Shown one piece after another: positions 11,357 to 23,323 of a stretch of 64,000 nt of DNA. The notes beneath the pieces are model-generated. The model did no database searches, was not told where the DNA came from, and saw only the letters and a list, made by a program, of their open reading frames with translations. Every line of letters starts with the position of its first letter. The first letter of the stretch is position 1. This DNA is from Xylocopa sonorina (taxonomy: Eukaryota; Arthropoda; Insecta; Hymenoptera; Apidae): assembly GCF_050948175.1 (NCBI RefSeq), contig NW_027490091.1:3100001-3164000 (forward strand), given 5' to 3'. The translations under genes and the position numbers were made by a program.

Positions 11357-14060
11357 AAAACTATTGCAAAAATCAGGTATAATAAATATTACTTCTGCTC
11401 AAAAGCTATAATAGAATTGGACCGAAATGGATATAAAACAGGCAATAATATCTAAACGTTCTATCCTATGGAAAGGCAAATATTCCAACGAAAAAAAATG
11501 TATTACTTACAAATTACTTATGTTCGCAGAGATCTCACTAATTCAGGCTTCTTGTTTTGCAGAAATAATCATTCATTTAACATGGAAAGGAATCGAGGAA
11601 TTGTGAGAGGTTTTGATATTTCATAGCCTCACTCAATTCGTCGATTGGATCACGTAAAACATCGGACACTAATTGCATCTACACCTTCAGATCTTAAATA
11701 TATAATTGCAACAACATATTTAATTCCATTTTAATAATATTTTTCTAATTATTTATATCTATGCCTAATAAATATATTAATCGAATAAGTTGCTTTACCA
11801 TAGAATAAAAGAATCTCAGTATTATAAATCTGAGCATTACATAACAAACGTGCATTACATATGTAATGTTACATGTAACAAATGATGAAGACCAAAGAGA
11901 TCGTGCATAAGTTAAATCCACAATGCGGTCATAAAGATGCAGAAGCGGCAAAAATTCCAAGCAATAATTAACAAAATTCAAAGAGGGGGAAGTGAAAATC
12001 CATCTCCTTGACGATGATAACAAACAAGTCTGCCTCATGCATTACAATATCCCAAGCAGCCAGCGATTGGCACGCCAAGGACAACAGATGGAACGAATTC
12101 CGTGACAGAACTGTGCAAAGACAATGCCCCTACTCAGTTCTCGTAACGGCATACTCTCAGTACTGTGGCGACACGCGTATCACGGCACTATTAATGCACC
12201 ACGCTATAGCACACTGGCTACACGGCCGTGGCAATGACACTATCAGCTCACCATAGCTACACGCGTGGTAGTGGCGTAAGCTGACATTTACTAATGGGAA
12301 AGCTGTTTCTATACAAATTATAAGCGAATATAAAAAATGACTGACCTAAGCAGTTTATTTATTTTTATTCCAAAATAGATACAACGGCATGAAACAAAGG
12401 TAGAAGAACTCGATTTTACTATTTTCTATAAACTAGCTCGATACGGCGACTTTTTCCATAAAGATGATAATTACATTATCATAAAAATATACACATTCAC
12501 TTTATATATATTTTCTTCGATTCATCGTTACAAATTCATGCAATTGAGGGTTATATTAAATACGATGACAGCATGTTATTTAAGAAATTACACAAGGCGA
12601 AGTTAGGGACTCAACAGCATGAATTTTTATTTTATAAGTAATATTGTTGTTATAAATAATATTTTTAGTTTATGACGGGTTGAATGAAATATATACGACT
12701 CTCTCAATAACTATAAATATAGGAAAACGACTATCAAAATGTCTATCAGTATTCATAACTTGAATGTCTACTGACATCTAACGGTTCTAATTTGCATGAA
12801 AGCACAGGCTCCCCATTACCAAATGTGACCCTACATCATTGCTGAGAAGATTCATGAATGGGGCGATGACACGCGTGTCACGATGGTGCTGGTGCTGCGC
12901 GATTCACACGACGTGTTACGCTTGTCTAGAACGTGCTGGTAACACGTTCTGGCATATTAGCTAACGAAGCCGGTCACAGATGGCTACGGATTAGCTGACA
13001 CTCCTCGGAAGTAGCAATATAGTGCCGGTATGGTGTCGCCACCATCTTGCCGTTTGTGATCTGGGATGCTTTTTAGAGCATTATTCGGAATTGAATTTGA
13101 AAACATAGCTACTTTATCGCAAATTTGTATGTAGATAATTATACATGACTGCATAAAAACAATATCATACACTTTTATAATCAATCGGCTATAAGAATAT
13201 AAGACGAAGAACTATCCATAGTTCTGCATTATGCATTGCATATTGGTATGCAAGGTTCGTTGTAAAATACAATGAAGCAGTTAATATATCAAATGACAGT
13301 ACGTAATACATTACTGACAGTATAATGATATGAATAGTAAGAAAAACATTTTCATTTGTTAGATGTTTATAAATTCAAATTTAAAAGTCCAAGTCACATT
13401 TAATATATTATTGTTTAACAAGGTGATTTAATGTTGTTTCAAATAGGCGTGAAGTACTAGCTGGTATTTCTGTCACTGTAATTTCATTTCTGCTGAATAC
13501 AGTAAAAACACATTTGCAATCTAAGCAAGGTTTCATTAGATCTGGTAGATTTTCCAAACTTTAGAATGGGATGCTGCCAGTAGTAGTTGATTCAGCGCCA
13601 AGTGATAAACATATACAACAAGCAAAGCAACGTAATCTGATTTAAAATGTTCAAGATAATATAAATTAAACTATTACACTTCTATAATCCATGTAGCGTT
13701 TCTGTTCTTTGTAACTTAAAAAGAGTGTTAAGAATGTAACGCAGTGTAAAGAAGTTTGGAAAAAAAGAAAGCAGTCCTTAATCTTAAATAAAGGAACCTT
13801 GGATCTGTGGTATCGTGGTTACCGGCGTGCTGTGTTAAGGTATATGATATCAGTTTTAATTATCCAAACGAGAACAATTAAAAAAAAATCTGGATCAACA
13901 CATTGGAAGAAAAATTCTTCCAGTGTAAAATGCTGTATGCAGTGAAGTAGCAGCTTCACATCCGCTTGATTTTCTACAGAAAATGTTATGCCATTTTGCT
14001 CGATTGACTAGAATTGAAACTACGAAACCTATTAGGTGGTATTTCTGCGAACGCTACCAT

Positions 14061-14121
14061 ACACACACACGCGCACGCACGCACACACGCGCACGCACGC
14101 ACACACGCGCGAACGCACACA
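14061..14121. repeat. CA/CG-rich dinucleotide microsatellite
   Basis: An imperfect run of CACACACG, CGCACGCA and CACACGCG units. It lies at the same place as a shorter (CA)n tract in copy C (about 32747-32768), so it predates the duplication and has since changed length. Confidence 0.9.
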
Positions 14122-14165
14122 CGAAATCCATCAAGATTAAAGACACTGTGTATGTATTGGAGGAT

Positions 14166-15172
14166 GTGAATCATGATTCGAAATCAGCCTCATCGGGTCC
14201 TTGCAGAAGATTAAAGGTTGGGCAGGCGGTTCGGAGCCCCCTGTCGATGACACGAAAGGATAGGGAAATAGAAAGGTATACGTAATATAAAGGAGAAAAA
14301 GAAAGCCTCGGAAGGAAGCACAGACAGGAAAGGAGAAGCATCAAGAGCCGAAGTAAGGGAATCAAAAAGAAAGAGCAGGATAATGGAAAAGCTACCGTTA
14401 AGAATAACGTCTAAATTCTCAAATAGAAGAATAAGCAGCCACACGTCAGACGTAATCACAGATATTCTGAGCGAGGATACGGCGAAGCTAACGACATATT
14501 AGAAAATGTTAAAGGGAAACATCAGGCATATAGAAAGAACTGGCATTGAACACTTGGTTGACCTAGTGGCGAACATTACAGAGAAAAATTAAGCAACTAA
14601 AGGAGCAGAAAGTATTCGAGGATAAGCAACGAGATGAGGAAAAGCAGGAAAAATGACAAAAATATGAAAAGATGATGCAAAAAAATCGAGAACGGGAGAT
14701 ATAATCCTGGAATTTAACAAGAAAACAGGTATAGAGAACGACATAAAGGGGATAAAAGGAACTCCGGAAAAAGAATTTGAAGTAAAATATACGAGTGCAA
14801 GTATAATGCCCCAACTAAGGGACAAATACCCGTTGGATTACCAGAGAAGAAATAAAGGAGGACACAAGACGAACATTGAATGAAATCGAAGGAAAGGGTA
14901 GCGGTATAAATGTCAAGTTGTTAAAACAAATGTAGAGAGGCAACCAAGTCGCGTTAGTTGAATGTGAACAGGAGTACAGCAAAGAGCTGGAGAAGGTAAA
15001 ACGACTCAGAACAGCATTGACCTCTTGTCCCTGGTAAGTGCTATCAAGAGTAGATAGATGCTTCATATGCAATAAACTGGGACATATCGGCAGAAATTGC
15101 AAGGATAAAAAGGCAACCTACGGAAGATGCGGATTCCAAAATCATACGATGATTGATTGAATCATAAAAATC
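14166..15172 (+). mobile_element. R1-clade-like LINE fragment (ORF1 region)
   Basis: The first 130 bases (TTGGGCAGGCGGTTCGGAGCC, ...GTCGATGACACGAAAGGATAGG) recur at about 22125-22190 and 36590-36660. The next part (GTTAAGAATAACGTCTAAATTC, AGCGAGGATACGGCGAAGCTAACGACATATTAG) recurs inverted at 21896-22060. The remainder is unique in the window, rich in Lys/Glu codons, and leads into two CCHC knuckles at 15056. This layout matches ORF1 (Gag-like) of arthropod R1-clade non-LTR elements. The reading frame is broken many times. Satellite resumes immediately after 15172. Confidence 0.6.
15056..15160 (+). pseudogene. LINE ORF1 C-terminal zinc knuckles
   Basis: The 34-codon open stretch reads RCFICNKLGHIGRNCKDK, a canonical C-X2-C-X4-H-X4-C knuckle. 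A second, damaged one starting YGRCGFQNH follows, then a TGA stop. R1, Waldo, TRAS and SART-type ORF1 proteins end with two or three such knuckles, so this places the 3' end of ORF1 here. The second knuckle has lost its first Cys. Confidence 0.7.
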
Positions 15173-15174
15173 CT

Positions 15175-16415
15175 AAAGTTTCTTTCAATGGATAGCATAT
15201 CTGGATGTCTACGTGTCGATGAAATAGAGATCTAATGCTTCATTCAACGTGATGTCACAACTCATTTCAATGAATCATGCTAAATTGCAATATTCTATGC
15301 AATATGTTATATTTGTCATCTCTAGACTTTAGAAGGATGTGAATCCTACACTTGCTTGCAACGGAATATCGTTTCCAGATCTCTACGTGTTCAAGTAACA
15401 CATTTCTAATACTTCATGCAGCGCGATGTTCGCTCTTATTTCAACGTTTCAAAGCAAAGAATTTGTACTCATCTATCCATAGCATTATGCTTAACTGCTA
15501 GAGGTCTTCAATAGAATGTGAATTTTATAATTCCATGCAACGGCATGGCGCTCCGTAGTGTCTGTTAAAGCAATAGAGCTAGAATTCCCCATGCAACGCA
15601 ATGGCTTATCCCATTTCATCGTTTCAAAGTAAGTATGCTGTAATATTCTATACATAGAATTATAATCATCTGCGTCTACAGTACAAAAGAATGTGAATTC
15701 TACAAATCCATGCAAAGGAATGGCGTTTCATAGTGTCCGCGTGTAAAAACAATAGATTTCTACTGCTCCCTCCAACTCAATGACGCAGCTAATCTCAGTG
15801 TATCGAAGTAAGTAATCTGTATTCTTCTATGCATAACATTATGCTTGTTTGCTTCTGCACTTCACAATAAAGTGATTTCTACAGTTCCATCCAACAGGAT
15901 GGCGCTTCATAAAGTCTGCCTGTAAAAGCGATGGAGCTCTATTGCTCTATGCATTGCGATGGCGCATCCCATGCCAACGTATCAGAGTATGTAAGCTGTA
16001 ATCTTCTAAGCATGGTATTATGCTTATCGTGTTCAAACTTCAAAGGAATATGAATTCTACAGTTTTTTGGAATGGGATGGCGCTTCATAGTTTCTGTGAT
16101 TTAAAGCAATGGAGATCTAATCTCCATGCAACACGATGGCGGATGTCATGCCAACGTTTCAAAGTACGTAAGCTGTAATCCATGCATAAAATTACGGTTA
16201 TCTACTTCTGTACTATATAAGTTTGTAAATTCTACATATCCACGCAACAGGATGACGCTTCACAGTGTCTGCGTCTCAAAATGATAGATTTATAATGCTC
16301 CATGCAAAACGATGGCTCATCTCTTTTCAACGGATCATAGTAAGTAAGCTGTAATCCTCTATGCATCGCATTATGCTTATGTGCTTCTACATTTGAAAAG
16401 AATGTGATTCTATGG
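15175..16415 (-). repeat. Old-stratum satellite array, minus orientation (first part)
   Basis: Monomers with TTTCAAAGTAAGTAAGCTGTAATC, CTATGCATAGCATTATGCTT, CTTCAAAAGAATGTGAATTCTACAG and ATGGCGCTTCATAGTGTCTGCG blocks. The marker GTTTCAAAGT and its variants fall at 15621, 15800, 15979, 16156 and 16332, giving periods of 179, 179, 177 and 176 bp. These are slightly longer than the 174-bp young monomer. The monomers carry the consensus splice-like string AAGTAAGT but are not coding. Confidence 0.85.
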
Positions 16416-16755
16416 TTGTCTGTGTTGCATTATTTCACATGCCAACGACGGAACAAAAGTGAATTTTGTGTTAAGAAATAGAATCCAGTATATAAACTGT
16501 AGAATAGTTTTATCAGTTCGATTAGGGTTCCCGACTGTTTATACCTAGAGGCCTGAAAGAATAACACGTGCAGACTTTGCGTTGTCAATTCTTTCTTGGT
16601 AGGGAGGACCCTAAATTTCCTATGCAGAGTCCGCAAAATTAGTAGAGCTTTCAAAACGTACGGACGTGCCTTCAAACTTTAAGAATAATTCTGAAGACTG
16701 TAAAGAACTCTGGGCAGCTTTTCATTTATTATTGTTACCAATAATTCAATACTAT
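16416..16755. other. Unidentified insertion of about 340 bp in the satellite
   Basis: The satellite is interrupted between ...GAATGTGATTCTATGG and ...GAACGTGTATTCTACAGATCC. The inserted sequence contains an 81-codon minus-strand frame (16430-16675) that I do not recognise and that begins inside the insert. No terminal repeats, poly-A or target duplication were found. It could be a fragment of a mobile element or captured host DNA. Confidence 0.45.
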
Positions 16756-18073
16756 AGAACGTGTATTCTACAGATCCATGCAATGGACTGGCGCTTCATA
16801 GTGTCTGAGCGCGAAACAATTATAGCACTGTTGCTCCAATGGCACATCCCATTTCATCATGTCAAAATGAGTTATTTGTATTCTTCTATGCATGGTGTTA
16901 TACTTACCTTATACTTACCTGCCACTACACTTCAAAAGAATGTTAATTCTACATGTCCATGCAAGAAGATGTCCCTTCATACAGTCTATCTGTTGGCACA
17001 GCAGGGTCCTAGTGCTCCATGACATGCGCTGGCGAATCTCACATCAATGTTTCCGAATAAGTAAGCGCAAACATTCTATGCATAGGATTACGCTTGTCAG
17101 CTTTTATACTTCAAGGATATGTGAATTCTGCGGTTTCTTGAAACGGGATTACGCTTCGAATTGTCTGCGTGTCATAACAATAGAGCTCTAATGCTATATG
17201 CAATGCAATGGGCCATTTCCTTTCAACGTTACAGACTTTGTAAGCAGTAACCTTATATGCATAGCATTATGTTATCGGAGTCTGTCTGTATAGTGTCTGC
17301 CTGTCAAGGAAGAAGGGTTTTAGTGCTCTATGCCATGCGATAGCGCATCTCATTTCAACGTATAGAAGTAAGTAAGCTGTAATTTACTATGCATGGCATT
17401 ATGCCGTCTGCTTCTACTCTAAAAGAATGTAAGTTCTACAGTTCCACGCAACAGGAAGGAGCTGCATAATGCCTACGTGTCAAAGCAACGGAGTTCTAAT
17501 GCCCCATTCAGTACGGGGGTGAATCTCATTCCAACGTTTCAATCTAAGTAAACTGCATTCCTCCATGCATAGCATTGTGCTTCTTTGCTTGTAAACTTCA
17601 AGAGAATGTGAATTCTACAGTTCCTTGCAACGGGATGGAGCTCTACAGTGTCTGCGTTCCAAAACAGTAGGGTTCTAGTGCTCCATGCAATGCCATTGCA
17701 AATTTCATTCCAACGTTTCAAGGTGGATAATCTGTAATCTACTATGCAAAGCAATACACTCATCTGCTTTTATACTTCTAAGGAATGTGAAATCTACAGT
17801 TCCATGCAACGGGATGGCGCTTCACTGTTCCTTCGTGTCAAAGGAGTAGAGTCTTATTACTGCATGCAATACAATTTCGCATTTTATGTCAACGTTTCAA
17901 AGTAAGTGAGCTGTATTGTCTACGCAGAGCATTATGCTTATCTGCTTCTACACTTCAAACAAATGTAAATTCGACTATACCTTACACCGGGCTGGGGTTT
18001 CATATTGTCTGCTTGTCAAAGCTGTAGTGATCTAATGCTCCACACAATGCAATGGCACATCTGATTTCTACGT
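16756..18073 (-). repeat. Old-stratum satellite array, minus orientation (second part)
   Basis: The same monomer type as at 15175-16415 continues to the left end of the piggyBac element. The last satellite bases are ...GCACATCTGATTTCTACG. An internal deletion is visible near 17270-17300, where one monomer is shortened. Confidence 0.85.
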
Positions 18074-18344
18074 TTAGCACGTTGACGCCGGCGTGCACCA
18101 CAGGTAGGTCACACGTGTCTGTTCCGTGAAGCAGTGTGCATCTCCGGTGAGTTACACGCGCGTCTATTTCGTGGGCCGGCGTGCATCACGATGGGTCGAA
18201 CTTATATTTCACAAAGTAGATAGTACAAAATAGGTTTATTCTTCGATTCTCAGCATTATAAACGGACATTATAATTAATATTTAACATTAATTATATAAT
18301 TAATATTTAAAACATAACAAATCAATATTATAAACCTAACATAA

Positions 18345-19345
18345 TTATTTAATTTTCTTATGTAATTTTTCAAAACATGTTGGGTAGAGTTCCGGTTGGC
18401 CCTTACCTCTGTTAAAACAGGTTTTTACTTTTATCGTCTTATTCGTGGCATACTGGCTATCATTTATTCTAGACATACGCCTATAACATTCTTTACATCG
18501 TTATCTCGTTTTTCTCGCGCATCCTTGGAACGACCGCAGAAAATATATATGTTTCTTGGGCACTGCTTCAGTTTCAGATGACGTTTGTTCACTGCGACGA
18601 TCCACTGTACTGAGGAGATAATCAATAAGTTTTTCGCGGATGTTTAATATTTTCATACCTGTGGTACTCCATTTTCTATGTATATAACAGGCATTGACGA
18701 GAGAAGTCCCGCATACTAATTCGATAACTATTTTCCTATACCACTTTACTGTTCTGCGTAATCAACTGTGATAAGAAGACATCTGGTCGGATGGTCAAAC
18801 CCCTTCTTAACTTTGTTATAAAGGAGCACTGTGACCAGTTTTAACTTATTAATACTACCCTGGACAACAACACATTTGTGGTTTTCAGAAGTGGCTAGCA
18901 TGCATACCAGCCTCTTATCCGCCCACTTTAAAAATTTAAAGCCGCTCCGATTTTGAAAATACATAAAGTTACCCCATTGCAGTACCCGTTTTGCCTGCAG
19001 CGGAAGAAATTCTGTATTAACTTTTACTGTACCATAAATAAATGTTACTCTTTGCAGAAGTTTCTCGGCCAAAGGAACACAAGTATATAAACTATTTGCC
19101 TATAATATGCGGCTTTCGAATAAAAATTCACCCTCCAACGTCATAACTACAGCATGCGCATGTGCTTTCGCTATTCTGGTTGCATTATTTCCGGCGTAAA
19201 TCAGAATATTATGTGTATATCCTTCCGAAAGGCACAGTTTACAAAGTTTTATACCATATTTATGCCGCTTTCGTGGGATATACTAAGAAAAACTGTGGCG
19301 TCCTCGCCATGGAACCATGATTTCGTCGATTACAATATTTTTACC
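18345..19345 (-). pseudogene. piggyBac transposase, catalytic and C-terminal part
   Basis: Read on the minus strand from 19345. KNIVIDEIMVPWRGRHSF matches the first catalytic Asp block (DExMvPfRGR). HKYGIKLCKLC, then NSLYTCVPLAEKLLQRVTF, match the second block, where the expected Asp before the N is lost (an Ala codon preceded by a TAG). FIYGTVKVN and LKWADKRLVCMLAT follow, then a WYKKI...LVNACYIHRK block and a Cys-rich tail (RCKECYRR, KTCFNRGK, LYPTCFEKLHK) ending at TAA 18345. Two in-frame TAG codons and a catalytic loss mean it is inactive. The longest open part is 18746-19072. Confidence 0.85.
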
Positions 19346-19353
19346 GGGCTTAA

Positions 19354-19526
19354 CACGTTGAGTGCTACGTCAGTCCCCAGGGACTGACAGTGAACTTTCC
19401 GTTCAGGCGGCGTCAGTCCCTAGGGAGAGACAATCGACTTTTCGTTTGGACAACGTGGATTCTAGGGACTGACAGCGAACTTCTTGTTTGGTCGACATCG
19501 GTGCATCAGGCCGGCATTATAAAGGG
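19354..19526. mobile_element. Short TTAA-flanked element nested in the transposase gene
   Basis: A 173-bp segment is flanked by TTAA at 19350-19353 and at 19527-19530. Its left end, CACGTTGAGTGC, is identical to the right terminus of the host element. Its right end is different (...GGCATTATAAAGGG). Inside is the palindrome GTCAGTCCC-CA-GGGACTGAC, followed by two more partial copies of the same motif. It could be a non-autonomous derivative using piggyBac transposase, or the remains of an abortive rearrangement of the host element. Confidence 0.6.
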
Positions 19527-19530
19527 TTAA

Positions 19531-19969
19531 ATTCATAATGACAATTAAAAAATTTATGCTAATATTTAAAGAAGTTTATTAAAACATTTTAAACTGCACA
19601 TTTAATTAACTGCACCCACTTTTCAACACGTTCGGAAGCGATTATTCTTTGTGTCGCATAAATATTTGTTTGTTCGGTTATATGTTAAAATAGTTTATCC
19701 GTCACATATAGGCCGTAAAAATCTTCCACTGTGCTACAATTTTCCATTTCTTCATTAGCGAGTTTGGCACTATGGGGACTTGAGAAAGGTATAATGTTTG
19801 ACTTGTTGTCTCGCGGATCAAACCAATCATTTGGATCACTTGTTTCAGTATTCTTTAGTGAACTACTAGATGAATTGTCACTATCTGAAGATAGTAATGG
19901 TATTACACGCCGACATTTGCGTGGTACAAATGCCTCACTCGACGTGTCACTATCTGTTCGTCCTCTCAA
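19531..19969 (-). pseudogene. piggyBac transposase, N-terminal part
   Basis: The frame starts at ATG 19969 and begins with an acidic, Ser-rich region (DSDTSSEAF, SDSDNSSSSS), as in piggyBac family N-termini. It continues with DPNDWFDPRDNKSNIIPF and VEDFYGLYVTDKLF, then a stop at about 19685. Beyond the stop, HITEQTNIYATQRI and SERVEKWVQ still resemble the family. Everything between this and the first catalytic Asp is missing, and the nested 173-bp element sits at that gap. Confidence 0.75.
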
Positions 19970-20311
19970 CGTTTTTAGTTGATGGATACCAAAACTTTTT
20001 CAAAATAGTCACTGTAAAACTGAATTCTCTCTGCTGCAATAGGTCTTTGTACTTTTGTGGCTTTTTCAGAATGACACTCGCCTTGTAGTTGCTCTTTTGC
20101 CTCTCTGGCATTCCCATCCCATTATTTTATGTTCATACCTTGTATACAAATTCATTGCTTATATCATTCCGACAGTCCAAACGAAACAGATACAGTGTAT
20201 CAAAGTTAACGTTTGTTTATACCCATTAGTCAAGCGTTCGGCATCAAGTGCTTACGCGCTGTCGCCTGAGCGAGAAGTACAGCAAGATCGGCGTTGCACT
20301 CAACGTGTTAA

Positions 20312-20640
20312 TAGTATTTTCGAAAGTGTAGAGAATTGCGTTAACAATAATTCTGAGTTTATACAAACGATCCTCAGTCGTAGCCGTGGAAATAATGCTG
20401 AAATGAAAAGTATCGATATTTAAGTATCGATATATACCGATTGCGCTTCACCGCGTTTTTTATACGATCGTTTGTATACATTTCCTTTTGAAACCAATAT
20501 AATCTAATTTCAGGAAGAGGCGATACAACCAATGTAAGCAGAACACCACTAAAAATGTTCAGTTCGTTCTCTGTCAAAGGCTTCCTAGCCAGTTGGTGTT
20601 TGGAAAAAAAGAAAATTTTACAATATACAAGTAGATAAGC
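20312..20640. other. Unassigned flank of the piggyBac element
   Basis: No gene or satellite is recognised. A direct repeat of AAGTATCGATAT (20409-20432) lies in the middle. The sequence is not found in the right arm, so it arrived with, or lies outside, the duplicated block. Confidence 0.4.
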
Positions 20641-21043
20641 ATAATGCTATACATGGGATTGCATGGAACTGTAGAATTCACTTTCCTTTGAAGCGTAGGG
20701 ATATATAAGCATAATAATATGCTTAGATGATTACAACATACTTGCTTCGAAACGTTGGAGTGAAATGTGTCTTCGTGATACATGAAGCGTTAGAACTCTA
20801 TTTCTTCGATACTTCCTAATCCTATGAATCTTACGGTTACATGCAATGTGATGGTGTTTCATAGTGTCTGCGTGCCAATGCATGAGAGTTCTAATGCTTT
20901 ATGCAACACGAGAGCCCATCTCATTTCAATGTTTCAACGTAAGTTATTTGTAATGTTCTATGCATTGCATTATATTTACCTGCATCTACTCTTGAAAGGA
21001 ATGTGAGTTCTACAAATTCATGCAATTGGATGGCTCTTCCAAG
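20641..21043. repeat. Old satellite with internal orientation switch, left arm
   Basis: Plus-orientation monomer pieces to about 20815 (TTCGAAACGTTGGAGTG, AAGCGTTAGAACTC), then minus orientation (GCCCATCTCATTTCAATG, CTGCATCTACTC). The switch region is mirrored at 39.1-39.15 kb in the right arm (TAGGATTCATGGGATTCGTAAG), which shows that the switch already existed when the arms were duplicated. Confidence 0.75.
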
Positions 21044-21895
<852 letters not shown>

Positions 21896-22190
21896 TGTTT
21901 TCTAATATGTCATTAGCTTCGCCGTATCCTTGCTCAGAATATCTATCATTACGTCTGATGCGTGGCTGCCTATTCGACTATTTAAACGTGTAGGCGTTAT
22001 TCTTATCGGTAGCTTTCCCATTATCCTGCACTTACTTCGGCTCCTGATGCTTCTCCTTCCGTGTCTTTGCTTCCTTTCAAGGTTTCCTTATTCTCCTATA
22101 TATACACTTTTCGTATTCGTTTCTATTTCCCTATCCTTTTGTGTCATCGACAGGGGGCTCCGAACCGCCTGCCCAACATTTAATCTTCTG
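21896..22190 (-). mobile_element. LINE ORF1 fragment, left arm
   Basis: This is the reverse complement of 14200-14500 in copy A: CGTATCC.TGCTCAGAATATCT, ATTACGTCTGA.G.GTGGCTGC, GGTAGCTTTCCCATTATCCTGC, TGTCATCGACAGGGGGCTCC. Only the beginning of ORF1 is present. It abuts the family A LTR, suggesting that the LTR element landed in, or was joined to, a LINE. Frames are broken. Confidence 0.65.
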
Positions 22191-23044
22191 CCAGGATCCG
22201 AGGGCGCTGATTCCGAATCTCGAGCCAGCAGCACGTTTCAGCAGCATATGCCAGCAGCCTCGCTCACGACGGGGGTGAGGGCTGCAGACCCTCTGTCGTC
22301 CTATTGTCTGCCCCGCTGCGGGCGAGGAACTCGTAGGGCCACTCGACTCGCGACCAGCATCTATCTTATACTCTAACCGATTCGTAGTCACGCGTTTTCC
22401 ATTAAGCTTGTCGCGACATTGATTCGTTCAATCTAAATTAATATTTTCTTTTTAGGTTTCTCGATTTTTTTACTTTCTCTCACGATACCGTCTATTTCAT
22501 TGTATCTTGCACTTACGGTAGGGTATATAATTTGTTGTTTGACATTACTAGGATTTCCTCTTAATAAATGCAATGTTTCCACAGATTTTCTTTTTCTTTC
22601 TCTTTAGTTACATTGTTGTTATTTTATGCTTCCCACCCTCCACATTCCCATTCTACACCACCCCGGCGTTATACGATTACATCCTGATGGCGCCCCGGTT
22701 TCGCTACCCCGAGATTGAGTGTTCTCCCTTGCATCCGTTGATTTGTATATGTCACATATTGGAGAATATTTCCGCTTATCCTTTGTATTTTTCGAATTAC
22801 GTTTTAGTTAGATGTATATTATAAACGCGTCGAAATATCGGATTTCCGTACGATTTTTTAGTAAAGTTTTATTCTCTTCCGACTATTCGATGCGGATCCG
22901 CTCCGATTGAATCCGCCAATCATTACATTACATTACGTGAATAAGCGTTCAATCGGATCGGATCTCTGCCACTCCAAAACTGCGGAAGGCTTACTGCAAA
23001 GCCTCATCCATGGGAAAGTTCCGAAGGTTGCTTCCGTCCCGAGA
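22191..23044. other. Block shared by both arms, probably the LINE 5' region plus unknown DNA
   Basis: The sequence matches 35790-36590 in inverted order: ATCTATCTTATACTCTAACC, CAGATTTTCTTTTT, CCCCGAGATTGAGTGTTCTCCC, GGAGAATATTTCCGCTTA. One frame, 22573-22824 on the plus strand (83 codons), is also open in the other arm (minus strand, 36222-35947, 91 codons), with its second half nearly unchanged (PEIECSPLHPLICICHILEN). The peptide is hydrophobic at the start and unlike anything I recognise. It may be LINE untranslated sequence that happens to be open. A small direct repeat (CATTACATTACATTACG) lies near 22925. Confidence 0.4.
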
Positions 23045-23290
23045 TGGAAGCGTAGTTACGTTAGATTTAGTTAAGTTACGCTAGGTTAGTTTAGGTTGGG
23101 TTATGTTTGGGACTGATTGTTAGGTTGCTCGGTTATGTTGGGTTCGATTTAAGAAAGCGTAGGTTTGATTTGTTTATGTTTAAAAGAGGGAAAGTTCGAT
23201 TGTGTTAGATTGGGTTAGATTTGAGTGAAGGCAGGTTAAGTCAGATTAGGTGTAACTGGGGTTAGCTTGGTTTAAATTAATTTTAGGGGA
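23045..23290 (+). repeat. TTAGG-like degenerate tract, left arm
   Basis: Repeated GTTAGG/GTTAGA/GTTATG words (CTAGGTTAGTTTAGGTTGGG, GTTAGATTGGGTTAGATTTG) form a degenerate pentamer-related tract with G and T enriched on this strand. The right arm counterpart (35450-35715) contains a cleaner AACCTAACCTAACCTAGC. TTAGG is the ancestral insect telomere repeat, but the units are too irregular here to be a functional telomere. Confidence 0.6.
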
Positions 23291-23323
23291 TGGTAGATTA
23301 AGTTATGCCAAGTAAGAGATAGA

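Larger units (their letters stand above)
10381..14165 (+). repeat. Triplicated block, copy A
   Basis: This unit recurs inverted as copy B (25086-28993) and in the same orientation as copy C (30172-32815). Shared landmarks in order are: AAACCGATTTTTCAATAC (A and B only), the exon-like segment at 10933 (A and B), CCGAAATGGATATAAAACAGGC, CAGGCTTCTTGTTTTGC, AAAATTCCAA.CAATAATTAAC, GGTTATATTAAATACGA, GTATGGTGTCGCC.CCATCTTGCC, and the CA-rich microsatellite near 14061. Copy A is the fullest. After 14165 it is joined directly to LINE sequence; compared with the right arm, about 3.7 kb (32815-36555) is missing at that point. I recognise no intact gene inside it. Confidence 0.85.
18078..20307 (-). mobile_element. 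piggyBac-type DNA transposon, degenerate, TTAA-flanked
   Basis: The ends are inverted: CACGTTGACGCC at 18078 on the plus strand, and CACGTTGAGTGC read on the minus strand from 20307. The right flank is TTAA (20308-20311). The left flank is TTAG (18074-18077), one change from the required TTAA. Both a broken transposase on the minus strand and the TTAA target identify the piggyBac superfamily. It is inserted at the end of the old satellite array and is absent from the equivalent place in the right arm near 39.3 kb. It carries a nested 173-bp TTAA-flanked element. Confidence 0.85.

Noticed and set aside
11490..11630. Chromo-shadow-like peptide (NRGIVRGF) after a splice acceptor-like TTGTTTTGCAG
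   Set aside because: Only a few residues agree, a stop follows at once in all three block copies, and the acceptor is lost in copy C.
23045..23290. Functional telomere
   Set aside because: Units are irregular, the tract is short, internal and duplicated with its flanks.
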